Shown here: one piece after another, positions 17,357 through 28,387 of the stretch | Numbering within the stretch: the first letter of the stretch is position 1 | How the letters are laid out: each line of letters begins with the position of its first letter | Assembly: GCF_946482605.1 (NCBI RefSeq) | Contig: NZ_CAMLSE010000001.1 | Coordinates: 124,001 to 188,000 of the forward strand | DNA: 64,000 bases | Direction of reading: 5' to 3' | Origin: an uncultured Dyadobacter sp. | Lineage (GTDB): Bacteria; Bacteroidota; Bacteroidia; Cytophagales; Spirosomataceae | Program-made: the position numbers and the translations under genes | The notes under the pieces: generated by a model | Seen by the model: only the letters and a program-made list of their open reading frames with translations | Told to the model about the DNA's origin: nothing | The model's database searches: none

Positions 17357-17839
17357 TTGTTAAACTTTTCGGAAGGCGAAAACCAGACCGTCCTTCAGAT
17401 GTCACTCCGGGCAGTTGTGATTTTTATCATCACGCTGATCCTCCTCCGCATTGCCGGAAGGCGCTCTTTTGGCATGAAATCCCCGTTCGATAATATCATC
17501 GTCATTTTGCTTGGAGCTATTTTAAGCAGAGCTGTGGTAGGGGCTTCTGAATTCATGCCGACGATCGGTGCGGCAACCGTTATTGCCGTGCTGCACCGCC
17601 TGGGAGCCTGGCTGGGCGCTTTGAACCTCCGGTTTGGTATCCTGATCAAAGGCCAGAAGATCGTTCTTTTCAGGGACGGGCAACCGGATAGGGATAATAT
17701 GAGGCGGGCACTGGTCAGTGAATCCGATCTTTATTCAAGCCTTCGCAACAACATGCATACGGAAAGTTTTGACGGCATCGAGCGTGCATATATGGAAAAT
17801 AACGGACAGATCAGCTTTGTGAAAAAGGACGACAAATAG
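17357..17839 (+). CDS. DUF421 (YetF-like) membrane protein, start uncertain, possible frameshift
   Basis: About 160 residues: two to three membrane helices (LRAVVIFIITLILLRIAGRR, DNIIVILLGAILSRAVVG) and a small soluble domain (FGILIKGQKIVLFRDGQPDR) typical of DUF421 proteins; function unknown. The frame opens only with a TTG at 17357. Ten bases earlier an ATG at 17347 encodes METIVKLF in another frame, which is the kind of N-terminus expected for this family. Removing one T from the TTTT run at about 17366-17369 would join it to EGENQTVLQM. So the gene either starts at the TTG (or ATG 17399), or carries a one-base insertion. A second DUF421 gene lies at 51541. Confidence 0.75.
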   Translation: MLNFSEGENQTVLQMSLRAVVIFIITLILLRIAGRRSFGMKSPFDNIIVILLGAILSRAVVGASEFMPTIGAATVIAVLHRLGAWLGALNLRFGILIKGQKIVLFRDGQPDRDNMRRALVSESDLYSSLRNNMHTESFDGIERAYMENNGQISFVKKDDK

Positions 17840-17872
17840 GACGAATCTGATAAATAATAGTTTCAAACGTAC

Positions 17873-17891
17873 ATTTTAAATGATTGTTTAA
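17873..17891. promoter_or_regulatory. Candidate TetR operator, copy 1
   Basis: Read on the minus strand this is TTAAACAATCATTTAAAAT, which matches the sequence at 18626-18644 on the plus strand at 18 of 19 bases. It lies just before the tetR promoter, as expected for autoregulation. Confidence 0.55.
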
Positions 17892-17908
17892 ATTTATTAT
17901 TTAAAACG

Positions 17909-17940
17909 TTTGTCATTTCAATTTCAATTGCCCAATTTTG
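17909..17940 (+). promoter_or_regulatory. Candidate promoter of tetR and the efflux operon
   Basis: TTTG (17909-17912), 20 bases, CAATTTTG (17933-17940): correct spacing with one mismatch in the -7 box. The GTG start at 17994 is 54 bases downstream. Confidence 0.55.
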
Positions 17941-17993
17941 AACTGTTGATTCAACAAGCAGATCATTGACAAGAAACCTAACACACCAGACCA

Positions 17994-18605
17994 GTGAAGT
18001 GCGTTACAGAAAAGAGCGAAGATAAGATAAGGGAAGCGGCGAAACGGGTTTTTCTGAAGAAAGGGTTTGACGGCACCACATCGCGTGACATTGCGAAAGA
18101 GGCCGATATGAATATTGCGCTCACGAACTACTATTTCAGAAGTAAGGAGAAGCTGTTTCTGGAAATTTTCAAAGATGTTCTGGAAGAGTATTTCCAGAAT
18201 ATGCTCACCATCCTGAACAAGGATATCGATATAAAAGCCAAGATTTCGGAGATCATCGATAATGACTTCGAAATGATGAAAAAGGAACCGGACCTGGTGA
18301 TCTTTATCATGAACGAAATGCATAAGGCACCCCAGCGGCTCTTCCCGGACATGTCCGTTTTTCGCCAGGTCAGGGAGACCTACCTGAAAAAGCAACTGGA
18401 AGAGGGAGCGGCGAATGGCACATTGCGACCGATGCAGCTGGAAAACATCCTTCCATTAATCAAATGCGGGGTCGAGTTCATTTTCATGGGCAAAGAAATT
18501 CACAAGGAACTGTTCATGATGAACGACGAGGAATTTGCAAAATATGCAGAAGACCAAAAAGAACACATTAAGGCAATGGTGTGCAACTACCTGGTGATCG
18601 GTTAG
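17994..18605 (+). CDS. TetR/AcrR-family regulator of the efflux operon
   Basis: 203 residues from a GTG start. The N-terminal TetR helix-turn-helix is textbook: KIREAAKRVFLKKGFDGTTS followed by RDIAKEADMNIALTNYYFRS (residues about 10-55). The C-terminal ligand domain is helical and diverged. It heads a row of genes for TolC, fusion protein and RND pump on the same strand. Nearly identical 19-base sequences lie on both sides of the gene, so it most likely represses itself and the pump. No ATG fits the start; the preceding bases hold no strong ribosome site. The inducer is unknown. Confidence 0.9.
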   Translation: MKCVTEKSEDKIREAAKRVFLKKGFDGTTSRDIAKEADMNIALTNYYFRSKEKLFLEIFKDVLEEYFQNMLTILNKDIDIKAKISEIIDNDFEMMKKEPDLVIFIMNEMHKAPQRLFPDMSVFRQVRETYLKKQLEEGAANGTLRPMQLENILPLIKCGVEFIFMGKEIHKELFMMNDEEFAKYAEDQKEHIKAMVCNYLVIG

Positions 18606-18625
18606 TCATTTTTTTTGCCACTTCA

Positions 18626-18644
18626 TTAAACAAACATTTAAAAT
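18626..18644. promoter_or_regulatory. Candidate TetR operator, copy 2
   Basis: TTAAACAAACATTTAAAAT lies 18 bases before the tolC-like start, inverted relative to the copy at 17873-17891 with one difference. A further AAACATTTA follows at once, so the site may be doubled. Confidence 0.55.
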
Positions 18645-18661
18645 AAACATTTATTCAAGCC

Positions 18662-19978
18662 ATGAAACACCTGTTCCATGTCATGGGAATCCTATGTCTC
18701 ACGCTGTTCCAGCGAACGCAGGCGCAGGAATACGACCTCAGCCAATTGCTGGATCTGGCCATGAAAAACGATTTCAGTATCCAGTCGGCGCGACTGGATG
18801 AAGCCAAAACGAATGCGAAGATCAGCGAAGTGAAATCGGGCTTGCTACCCAGCGTCAATGTATCGGGAGATTACAAGAGGTACTTCAAGATACCGGGTCA
18901 GGTGGTGCCGGCGAGCGCGTTCGGTGGGCCGGAAGGTGAGTACAGTACGTTGGCATTCGGCTTGCCGTATAACCTTTCCACGACTGCACAAGTGACTCAG
19001 GCACTGTATAATCCATCTGTAAAATACGCATTGAAAGCTGCTAACCTCAACCGGGAGCTAACTTCACTGACCACCGTGAAGACCAAAGAAGACGTCTCCT
19101 ACAATGTTACCGACGCCTATTATAACCTGGTGACAGTGGCGCAGCAGATGGCTTTTCTGGATAGCAACCTCCTTTCACTGGACCGCCTTTACAAAGTTTC
19201 GGACCTGCTGTATCAGAATAAATTGGGACAGCGCGTGGATGTAGACCGGATTCTGATCAACAAAACATCGACTGAAACCCAGTTGGCCACTTTAAAGGAT
19301 AATTACAGCCAGCTCGTTAACCTGCTGAAATACTACGCGGGCATACCGCAGAACGAAGATATTCGTATAGTGATTAGCGTTAGGGATGTGGCCTTGCCGG
19401 CTTATGCGGATTGGGACAAATCAAGGCGCACCGATGTGGCTCTGCTTCAAAGGCAAAAAGACCTTAATGCATTGCAGGACAAGAATATCCGTTCCGGTCT
19501 GCTTCCGACTGTGAATGCGTACGGGGCCGCGAATATGGCTTTTTACGCGAAGACGGGTGAGTACTCCACGTTCCAGGACGTACCCGGTTACTGGGCGGGT
19601 CTTCAGCTCAACTGGAATGTGTTCGACGGCATGGCGCGACGGGCCAAGCGAAGCCAGAATCAGATCGATAAGGAGAAGCTGGATGTGCAGCTGAGGCAGG
19701 TGCGGGAGGCCATTCAGATGGAAGAAAACAATGCCCGTAACAAATTTGGAGTAGAGCAGAAGAATATCAACGCGAAGAAGGATCAGGTGGCATTGGCTGA
19801 AAAGGTTTACAAGCAGATACAGCTGCAATTCAAGGAAGGTACCGTCTCGATGACAGACGTTATTCAATCGGAGAACAGCCTCCTCGACGCTCAAAGCAAC
19901 TATCTGACCTCGCTGGTACAGCTCCTGAAAGCGGAGCTCGAATGGAAAAAAGCCACCGGTCAGCTGATACAGAAATAA
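18662..19978 (+). CDS. TolC-family outer-membrane efflux protein
   Basis: 438-residue outer-membrane channel of a tripartite efflux pump. A signal peptide ends near QRTQAQEYDL. Two OEP repeats follow: the first with LLDLAMKNDFSIQSARLDEA and SEVKSGLLPSVNVSGDYKRY, the second with LNALQDKNIRSGLLPTVNAY and a long coiled-coil region (residues about 310-410). The SGLLPxVN motif appears in both halves, as expected from the internal duplication. Length and order match the family. It is the first structural gene after tetR; the fusion protein follows after a 295-base repeat-rich gap. Confidence 0.95.
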   Translation: MKHLFHVMGILCLTLFQRTQAQEYDLSQLLDLAMKNDFSIQSARLDEAKTNAKISEVKSGLLPSVNVSGDYKRYFKIPGQVVPASAFGGPEGEYSTLAFGLPYNLSTTAQVTQALYNPSVKYALKAANLNRELTSLTTVKTKEDVSYNVTDAYYNLVTVAQQMAFLDSNLLSLDRLYKVSDLLYQNKLGQRVDVDRILINKTSTETQLATLKDNYSQLVNLLKYYAGIPQNEDIRIVISVRDVALPAYADWDKSRRTDVALLQRQKDLNALQDKNIRSGLLPTVNAYGAANMAFYAKTGEYSTFQDVPGYWAGLQLNWNVFDGMARRAKRSQNQIDKEKLDVQLRQVREAIQMEENNARNKFGVEQKNINAKKDQVALAEKVYKQIQLQFKEGTVSMTDVIQSENSLLDAQSNYLTSLVQLLKAELEWKKATGQLIQK

Positions 19979-20026
19979 CAATACACTTCATCAAAAATGC
20001 CGTATTCATCAACAGCTAAAAATTTT

Positions 20027-20272
20027 GAATGAGTTAGTCAGTGAGTGAATGAGTGAATGAGTGAATTAGTGAATTAGTGAATATTTTGCTCGGATTCTAT
20101 CAATTCATTCAAATGATTCCAGAATAAAAGTATTCGTCATTCAAAAATCGAACCATTCACACATTCACTCATTCACACATTCACTCATTCACTCATTCAC
20201 ACATTCACTCATTCCCGCTCCACGGCAGCTCATTCAGTCATTCAATCATTCAATCATTCACTCATTCACAAA
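20027..20272. repeat. Inverted arrays of the octamer GAGTGAAT
   Basis: From 20027 to 20082 the sequence is built from GAGTGAAT and close variants. From about 20153 to 20270 it is built from the complement, ATTCACTC and ATTCACAC. About 70 bases of ordinary sequence separate them. Together the arms could fold into a very long hairpin between the tolC-like and fusion-protein genes, ending only a few bases before the next ATG. The same architecture occurs at 51264-51550. Confidence 0.85.
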
Positions 20273-20273
20273 C

Positions 20274-21323
20274 ATGAAACGTCTATTCATCTTCCTGGGA
20301 ATAATTGCCGCGCTGGGGCTTACTGCGGCGAAGTTGCTGAGCAACAAGGAAAAAACGGAGCAAAAAGTATATGTACCCGATCCTGATCCGAAGGTAGGGG
20401 TGAAGGTGGCGGTTGCTGAGCTGCGCGACCTCTCGCAGGAATCTGGATTTCTGGGGTCATTTAACCCAAACAGAAAAGCAGAGATCCGTCCGCAGGCGGC
20501 CGGCGAGATCATTAAACTGAATATCGAGGTAGGCCAGCATGTAGCTGCCGGTCAGCTGATCGCGAAAATCGACGACGAGCAGTTGCACTACCAGGTCGAA
20601 GCTTTGCAGGTAACATTGGAAGGTTATCAGAACGATTTGAAACGTTATGAAGCATTGGTGAAGGGTGACGCGGTTCCTGCGGTAAACGTGGAGCGCACCG
20701 AACTCAGCATCCGCAGCACGCAGGCGCAAATCAAGCAGCTGAACAAGCAGATCAGGAACACCAGCATTATAGCGCCATTCAGCGGCATTATTACGGCCAA
20801 GTTAGTTGAAAAAGGCTCCGTAGTGAGCCAGGGTACGCCGCTTGCGGAGATTACTGATATTTCTTCATTGAAACTGGTCGTCAACATTCCTGAAAAGTCT
20901 GTGAATGAATTCAAAAACGGCAAGAGCATTCCTGTACGTACGGATGTATACCCGCATGCGGATTTCAATGGCCGGGTAACGATGGTCGCAGCGCAAGGTG
21001 ACGAAGCGCACAACTATCCGGTGGAGATTACGGTGCAGAACTCGTCGGCTAACCCATTGAAAGCAGGCATGTATGGCTCCATCGCGAGTGCGGCGCGCGT
21101 AAAAGGCGAGGCATTGGCGGTACCCCGGCAGGCGATCATGAGCTCGGCGAAGCAGCCGCAGTTGTATGTGGTCGACAATGGGAAGGCCGTGTTGCGGGAC
21201 GTGATGGTGGGGGCAACCACGAATGAGTACTATGAAATTACAAAAGGACTGAAAGCAGGCGACCGCGTGGTAACGAGCGGGCAGATCAACCTGCAAAACG
21301 GTACATCGGTAGTAGCACAATAA
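20274..21323 (+). CDS. RND efflux periplasmic adaptor (membrane fusion protein)
   Basis: 349-residue HlyD/AcrA-type adaptor linking the RND pump to TolC. An N-terminal hydrophobic anchor (LFIFLGIIAALGLTAAKLL) is followed by the biotinyl-lipoyl half IRPQAAGEIIKLNIEVGQHV, a short alpha hairpin (QVEALQVTLEGYQNDLKRYE), the second lipoyl half ISIIAPFSGIITAKLV-like, then the beta-barrel and membrane-proximal domains (PRQAIMSSAKQPQLYVVDNG). The ATG at 20274 sits directly after an ATTCACTC repeat array, with no good ribosome site, so the repeats may shape its translation. Confidence 0.93.
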   Translation: MKRLFIFLGIIAALGLTAAKLLSNKEKTEQKVYVPDPDPKVGVKVAVAELRDLSQESGFLGSFNPNRKAEIRPQAAGEIIKLNIEVGQHVAAGQLIAKIDDEQLHYQVEALQVTLEGYQNDLKRYEALVKGDAVPAVNVERTELSIRSTQAQIKQLNKQIRNTSIIAPFSGIITAKLVEKGSVVSQGTPLAEITDISSLKLVVNIPEKSVNEFKNGKSIPVRTDVYPHADFNGRVTMVAAQGDEAHNYPVEITVQNSSANPLKAGMYGSIASAARVKGEALAVPRQAIMSSAKQPQLYVVDNGKAVLRDVMVGATTNEYYEITKGLKAGDRVVTSGQINLQNGTSVVAQ

Positions 21324-21342
21324 TCACTTCATCAACAAACTC

Positions 21343-24300
21343 ATGAAATTCATTGAAACTATACTGAAGCGACCTTCGATGATCATCGTGCTATTTGCGA
21401 TCCTGTTCATCGGCGGGCTGGCTTCCTACACCCAGCTGAGCTATGTGCTGTTGCCGGAGTTTTCGGTACCCACCATTACCATTACGACATTATATCCAGG
21501 CGCGGCACCGACGGAGGTGGAAGCCGAAGTGAGCAAGAAGATCGAGGATGCGGTGTCCGGCCTGGATAATATTGAAGATGTGACTTCCAAATCAATGGAA
21601 AGTGCGTCGTTGGTGATTGTGCAGTTTAAAGCAGGAACAGATATCGATAAAGCATTGGAAGATGCGCAACGCGACGTCAACAATATGCTGAGCGATCTGC
21701 CCGACGACGCAGAGACGCCATCGCTATCGAAAATCTCACCGAGCGATCAGCCCATCATGCAGCTGCTGGCGACGTCGAGCTTGCCTAACGAAGTGTTTTA
21801 CCAACAGGTTGAGGACAAATACCTGCCGGTACTTCAGCAGATCGAGGGGGTGGCTGAGATTAACATGACCGGAGGCGACCAGCGTGAGATCCGTATCAAT
21901 GTCAATAATGACAAGTTGCGTTTCTACGGATTGTCGCTCTTACAGGTCACGCAGGCCATTAACCAGGCCAACCTCGACTTCCCGACCGGCAAGGTGAAAA
22001 GTAGCGCCGAAAACATGACGTTACGTCTGGCCGGTAAGTTTTCGTCGCTCAACGACATCCGGGAGCTTGTGGTTACCTCACCGGTTAATGGCAGCCCCAT
22101 CCGCGTGGGTGACGTGGCTGAGATTACCGACGGACTAACTGATGCGGAGAGCATCAGCCGTTACAATGGCGTGAACGGAATCGGTTTGTTTATCAAGAAG
22201 CAATCCGATGCCAACGCAGTTGAAATCAGCAAGTCGGTGCAGGCCAAACTGGCTTCGATCGAGAAGGCAAATGCAAAGGACCATATCAAATTCGCTATCG
22301 CATACGACAGTTCCATTTTTACGCTGGACTCCGTAGAGGCGGTAACGCATGACCTCGTGATAGCGGTCATCCTCGTAGCGGCCGTCATGCTGCTGTTCCT
22401 GCACAGTTTCAGGAACGCATTCATTGTCATGGTTTCAGTGCCTGCGTCGCTCATTGCCGCGTTCTTGTTTATGTATGTAATGGGTTATTCGCTTAACCTC
22501 ATGACATTGCTGGCACTTTCGCTAGTCATCGGTATCCTGGTGGACGACTCCATTGTGATCCTGGAAAATATCCAGCGCCACCTTGAAATGGGTAAGGACC
22601 GCTGGCATGCGACTGTGGACGGGGTTACTGAAATCGGATTTGCGGCATTGGCGATCACACTGGTGATCGTGGTAGTATTTGTTCCGATTACCATGGTGAA
22701 TTCGGTCATTGCTGACCTTCTGCGCCAGTTCTCGCTGACAGTTGCTTTTGCCACGATGGTCAGTCTGCTGGTCAGTTTTACATTAACTCCCTGGATGACG
22801 TCCAAAATGGCGAGGATCGAGCATCTTAACCCTAAAAATCCGGCACAGGCATTCCTGATCTGGTTTGAAAAAGGTTTGACAGCATTAACAAAATGGTACC
22901 ACGGCAGCCTGGAATGGGTGCTGGGGCATAAACTGGCTTTCTCAGGCATACTCGTCGCCATTGTGGTGATGACCGGCTGGGTGATGGGGCTGGGCATTAT
23001 CGGATCAGAATTTGTGGCAGAAGGTGACCAGGGTAAATTTTTGCTCACCATGAAGCTCGACAAAAGTGCCTCGCTGCAACAAAACAACCTGACAGCGCGA
23101 AGTATCGAAGACTACCTGCGCAAGAAGCCGGAAGTGAAAACGATTTTTGCCAACGTGGGCGGAGCGAGCACCGGTTTGAATAGTTCGGGCCAGGGCGAAA
23201 CCAACCGCACCGAGCTGACCGTAGAGCTGATCCCGGTGGAGGAACGCAAGAATGCGCAACCTACGGAAGACTATATGCTGAGTGTGAGAAAGGAACTGGA
23301 ACAGCGCTTTGCCGGTGTGGAATTCAATTCGGCGGCAATCGGGATGGTAAATTCCGGCACTGCGCCCATTGAAATATTCTTGAGCGGGGATAATCTCGAC
23401 AAGATCCTGGCATCGGCCAATGATCTCGCTAACCGCCTGCGCAAAACGCCTGGCGCGAACGACGTCAATGTATCGGTCGAAGCGGGTAATCCGGAGGTAA
23501 GGGTAGACATTGACCGTGAAAAAATGGCCAAGCTCGGGCTGGATATTCAAACCGTAGGAGCAACCATGCAGAATGCATTCGCGGGTAACGACGATTCCAA
23601 GTTCCGTGATAACGGTGAAGATTACGATATCCGCATCATGCTGGATGCTTTTGACAGGAAGAACCCGGATGACGTCAAGGCGATTACTTTTTACAGTCCG
23701 GTCGCTAAACAATCCGTGCAGCTTGCACAGTTTGCAGACGTAAGCCTGAGTACTGGCCCTAGTATTGTGGAGAGAAAAAACCGTCGCTCATCCGTTACAG
23801 TAACCGCCAATACATTAGGGATTGGATCGGGAACACTGGTGAGCAATATTCAGGCGAGTTTAAAGCAAAATCCGCTCCCGGACGACATTATACTCACCTG
23901 GGGTGGTGATGCGAAGAACCAGAGCGAAGGTTTTGGTTCATTGGGACTGGCGATGCTGGCTGGGTTGATGCTTGTGTACTTTATCATGGTGTTGCTCTAC
24001 GACAGCTTTGTGTACCCGTTCGTGGTACTGTTCTCGATACCGGTAGCGGTGATCGGAGCGCTGCTGGCACTGGCGTTGTCATCGTCCAACATCGGGATCT
24101 TTGCCATGCTCGGGATGTTGATGCTCATTGGGCTTGTGGTGAAAAACGCGATCCTGATCGTCGACTTTGCAAACCAGCAGAAAGGACTGGGCGTGCCGTT
24201 CAGAAAAGCTATTCTCGTTGCCGGCGAAGAGCGTCTCCGGCCCATTCTGATGACAACGATCGCGATGGTGATCGGTATGGTGCCCATCGCGACGGCGACC

Positions 24301-24489
24301 GGTGCAGGGGCTGAATGGAAGAACTCCCTGGCCTGGGTATTGATCGGTGGTCTGACGAGCTCAATGCTGCTCACGATCTACCTGGTGCCGATGGCATATT
24401 ATCTGGTCGATCGCCTCGGAGAAAAGTGGAATGCCTGGCGTATGAAGCCGGAAAGCTTGCAGAAAAGCGTCGTAGCAGAGGAAATTTAG
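21343..24489 (+). CDS. RND-family efflux pump permease (AcrB/HAE type)
   Basis: 1048-residue proton-driven inner-membrane transporter, the usual RND length. The first helix IIVLFAILFIGGLASY leads into the porter domain (TITTLYPGAAPTEVEAEVSK). The fourth helix holds LSLVIGILVDDSIVILENIQ with the paired Asp of the proton relay, and the second repeat ends with MLIGLVVKNAILIVDFANQQ and LRPILMTTIAMVIGMVPIAT. Substrates are unknown; the sequence is of the multidrug rather than the heavy-metal type. It ends the operon tetR, tolC-like, adaptor, pump, and is followed by a structured terminator. Confidence 0.95.
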   Translation: MKFIETILKRPSMIIVLFAILFIGGLASYTQLSYVLLPEFSVPTITITTLYPGAAPTEVEAEVSKKIEDAVSGLDNIEDVTSKSMESASLVIVQFKAGTDIDKALEDAQRDVNNMLSDLPDDAETPSLSKISPSDQPIMQLLATSSLPNEVFYQQVEDKYLPVLQQIEGVAEINMTGGDQREIRINVNNDKLRFYGLSLLQVTQAINQANLDFPTGKVKSSAENMTLRLAGKFSSLNDIRELVVTSPVNGSPIRVGDVAEITDGLTDAESISRYNGVNGIGLFIKKQSDANAVEISKSVQAKLASIEKANAKDHIKFAIAYDSSIFTLDSVEAVTHDLVIAVILVAAVMLLFLHSFRNAFIVMVSVPASLIAAFLFMYVMGYSLNLMTLLALSLVIGILVDDSIVILENIQRHLEMGKDRWHATVDGVTEIGFAALAITLVIVVVFVPITMVNSVIADLLRQFSLTVAFATMVSLLVSFTLTPWMTSKMARIEHLNPKNPAQAFLIWFEKGLTALTKWYHGSLEWVLGHKLAFSGILVAIVVMTGWVMGLGIIGSEFVAEGDQGKFLLTMKLDKSASLQQNNLTARSIEDYLRKKPEVKTIFANVGGASTGLNSSGQGETNRTELTVELIPVEERKNAQPTEDYMLSVRKELEQRFAGVEFNSAAIGMVNSGTAPIEIFLSGDNLDKILASANDLANRLRKTPGANDVNVSVEAGNPEVRVDIDREKMAKLGLDIQTVGATMQNAFAGNDDSKFRDNGEDYDIRIMLDAFDRKNPDDVKAITFYSPVAKQSVQLAQFADVSLSTGPSIVERKNRRSSVTVTANTLGIGSGTLVSNIQASLKQNPLPDDIILTWGGDAKNQSEGFGSLGLAMLAGLMLVYFIMVLLYDSFVYPFVVLFSIPVAVIGALLALALSSSNIGIFAMLGMLMLIGLVVKNAILIVDFANQQKGLGVPFRKAILVAGEERLRPILMTTIAMVIGMVPIATATGAGAEWKNSLAWVLIGGLTSSMLLTIYLVPMAYYLVDRLGEKWNAWRMKPESLQKSVVAEEI

Positions 24490-24519
24490 GAAACCGGAGT
24501 TTCGTAACATGAAAAAATT

Positions 24520-24630
24520 AATGTTTTGCCCGGTTCAAAGAAATCAGTCTGTTAAACGCAAAGTAGGTCAGAGCTTGGTGGTTACAGGTCTGTATAGGGA
24601 AACGGGGCAAAACATTTTTTTTCTTTTTAC
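24520..24630 (+). ncRNA. Structured RNA or large terminator after the efflux operon
   Basis: The arms AATGTTTTGCCC (24520-24531) and GGGCAAAACATT (24605-24616) pair perfectly over 12 bases across a 73-base interior. Further partial pairing exists inside (CAGTCTGT near 24544 with ACAGGTCTG), and the right arm runs straight into a long T-run. The outer stem plus T-run would act as a terminator. The long interior, more than a terminator needs, suggests a small RNA or regulated terminator. I do not recognise an Rfam family. Confidence 0.45.
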
Positions 24631-27264
<2,634 letters not shown>

Positions 27265-27268
<4 letters not shown>

Positions 27269-28275
27269 AGGAGAAAGTATTCATCACCGGGGCGAGCGGA
27301 TTTATAGGTTACCACCTCGTAGCAGCGGCACTTGAAGCAGGCATGGAAGTGCATGCGGCGGTGAGGCCGAGCAGCGAGCTGACTTTCCTGAAAACGCTGA
27401 ATGCGAATGCCGGCGACCTCGTGTATGTGAATACTGATTTCAGTTCAAAAGATAAATTGAGAATGCTGCTGGAAGATGGAGGGTACACCTATATCATCCA
27501 CGCAGCAGGAGTGACAAAGGCAAAAACCGCCGCGGGCTACAATCTGGTCAATGCGGAATATTCACTGAGCCTGGCGCAGGCGGCGATGTCTGCGGATATT
27601 CCGTTGAAACGGTTTGTGTTTTTGAGCAGCCTGGCTGCATTAGGCCCTGCGGCTTATCATGCAGCTCAGCCGATTACAGAACAAACCTTGCCTGTTCCGG
27701 TGACGGATTACGGAAAGAGCAAGCTGTTGGCTGAACAATACCTGAAAGAAGTAAGTGGCCTGCCGCTGAGCATTATCCGCCCGACAGCAGTGTATGGCCC
27801 CGGCGAAAAGGACTTGTTTGTTCTTTTTAAAACACTCAGCAAAGGCCTCGATGCCTACATCGGCAAAGGACCGCAAAAGTTGAGTTTCGTATATGTAACA
27901 GACCTCGTGACGGCTACGATGGCTGCATTGAGGGAAACGGAAAAGGAAATTACGGTTTACAATATCTCGGACGGACAGGCATACGACCGTTACGCATTGG
28001 CAGACCAGTTCAGGGAAATCAGCGGGAAGGAAGCTTTCCGCACGCACCTGCCACTGCTGCTCGTCGAAACGATCGCCCGGTTCCTCGATCTTGTTTATGC
28101 AAAATCATCAACAACACCGGTTTTAAACCTGGAAAAACTAAAAGAACTCACAGCCCCTAACTGGATCTGTAGCATAGATGCGGCCCGAAATCATCTGCAC
28201 TACCAACCGCAATATAATCTGCACAAAGGCCTCGCAGAGACATTGACGTGGTATAAAGAGAATAAGTGGCTTTAA
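27265..28275 (+). CDS. NAD(P)-dependent epimerase/dehydratase-type reductase (CerR-like)
   Basis: 336-residue extended short-chain dehydrogenase. The Rossmann motif GASGFIGYHLVAAALEAG is at the start and the YxxxK catalytic pair is in VTDYGKSKLLAEQYL near residues 150-160; IIRPTAVYGPGEKDLF follows. Extended SDRs of this kind (CerR in Caulobacter) reduce the 3-keto group of oxidised ceramide or 3-ketosphinganine. The ATGA overlap with the acyltransferase gene and the serine palmitoyltransferase two genes upstream support the same role here. It lacks the block that marks UDP-sugar epimerases, but a sugar substrate cannot be excluded from sequence alone. Confidence 0.78.
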
Positions 28276-28387
28276 CTATCGTACCTGCTTGATCATGAGC
28301 TGCGTCCGGCATCCGCCGGTGTGCATGTAGCGTACATGATTTAAAACAAGCAGAGGGCAGCCCCAAACACGTTACGAACGTTCCAAC

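Noticed and set aside
20027..20272. Possible CRISPR array
   Set aside because: Units are about 8 bases, adjacent and without unique spacers, and the two halves are inverted. No cas genes are near.
23005..23712. Long minus-strand frame of 235 codons inside the RND pump gene
   Set aside because: Opposite a fully recognisable RND permease; the predicted protein has no motifs or sensible start.
24520..24616. tRNA gene suggested by GGTTCAAA near 24533
   Set aside because: No acceptor stem, D arm or anticodon arm can be built around it, and the long outer stem is not of tRNA shape.
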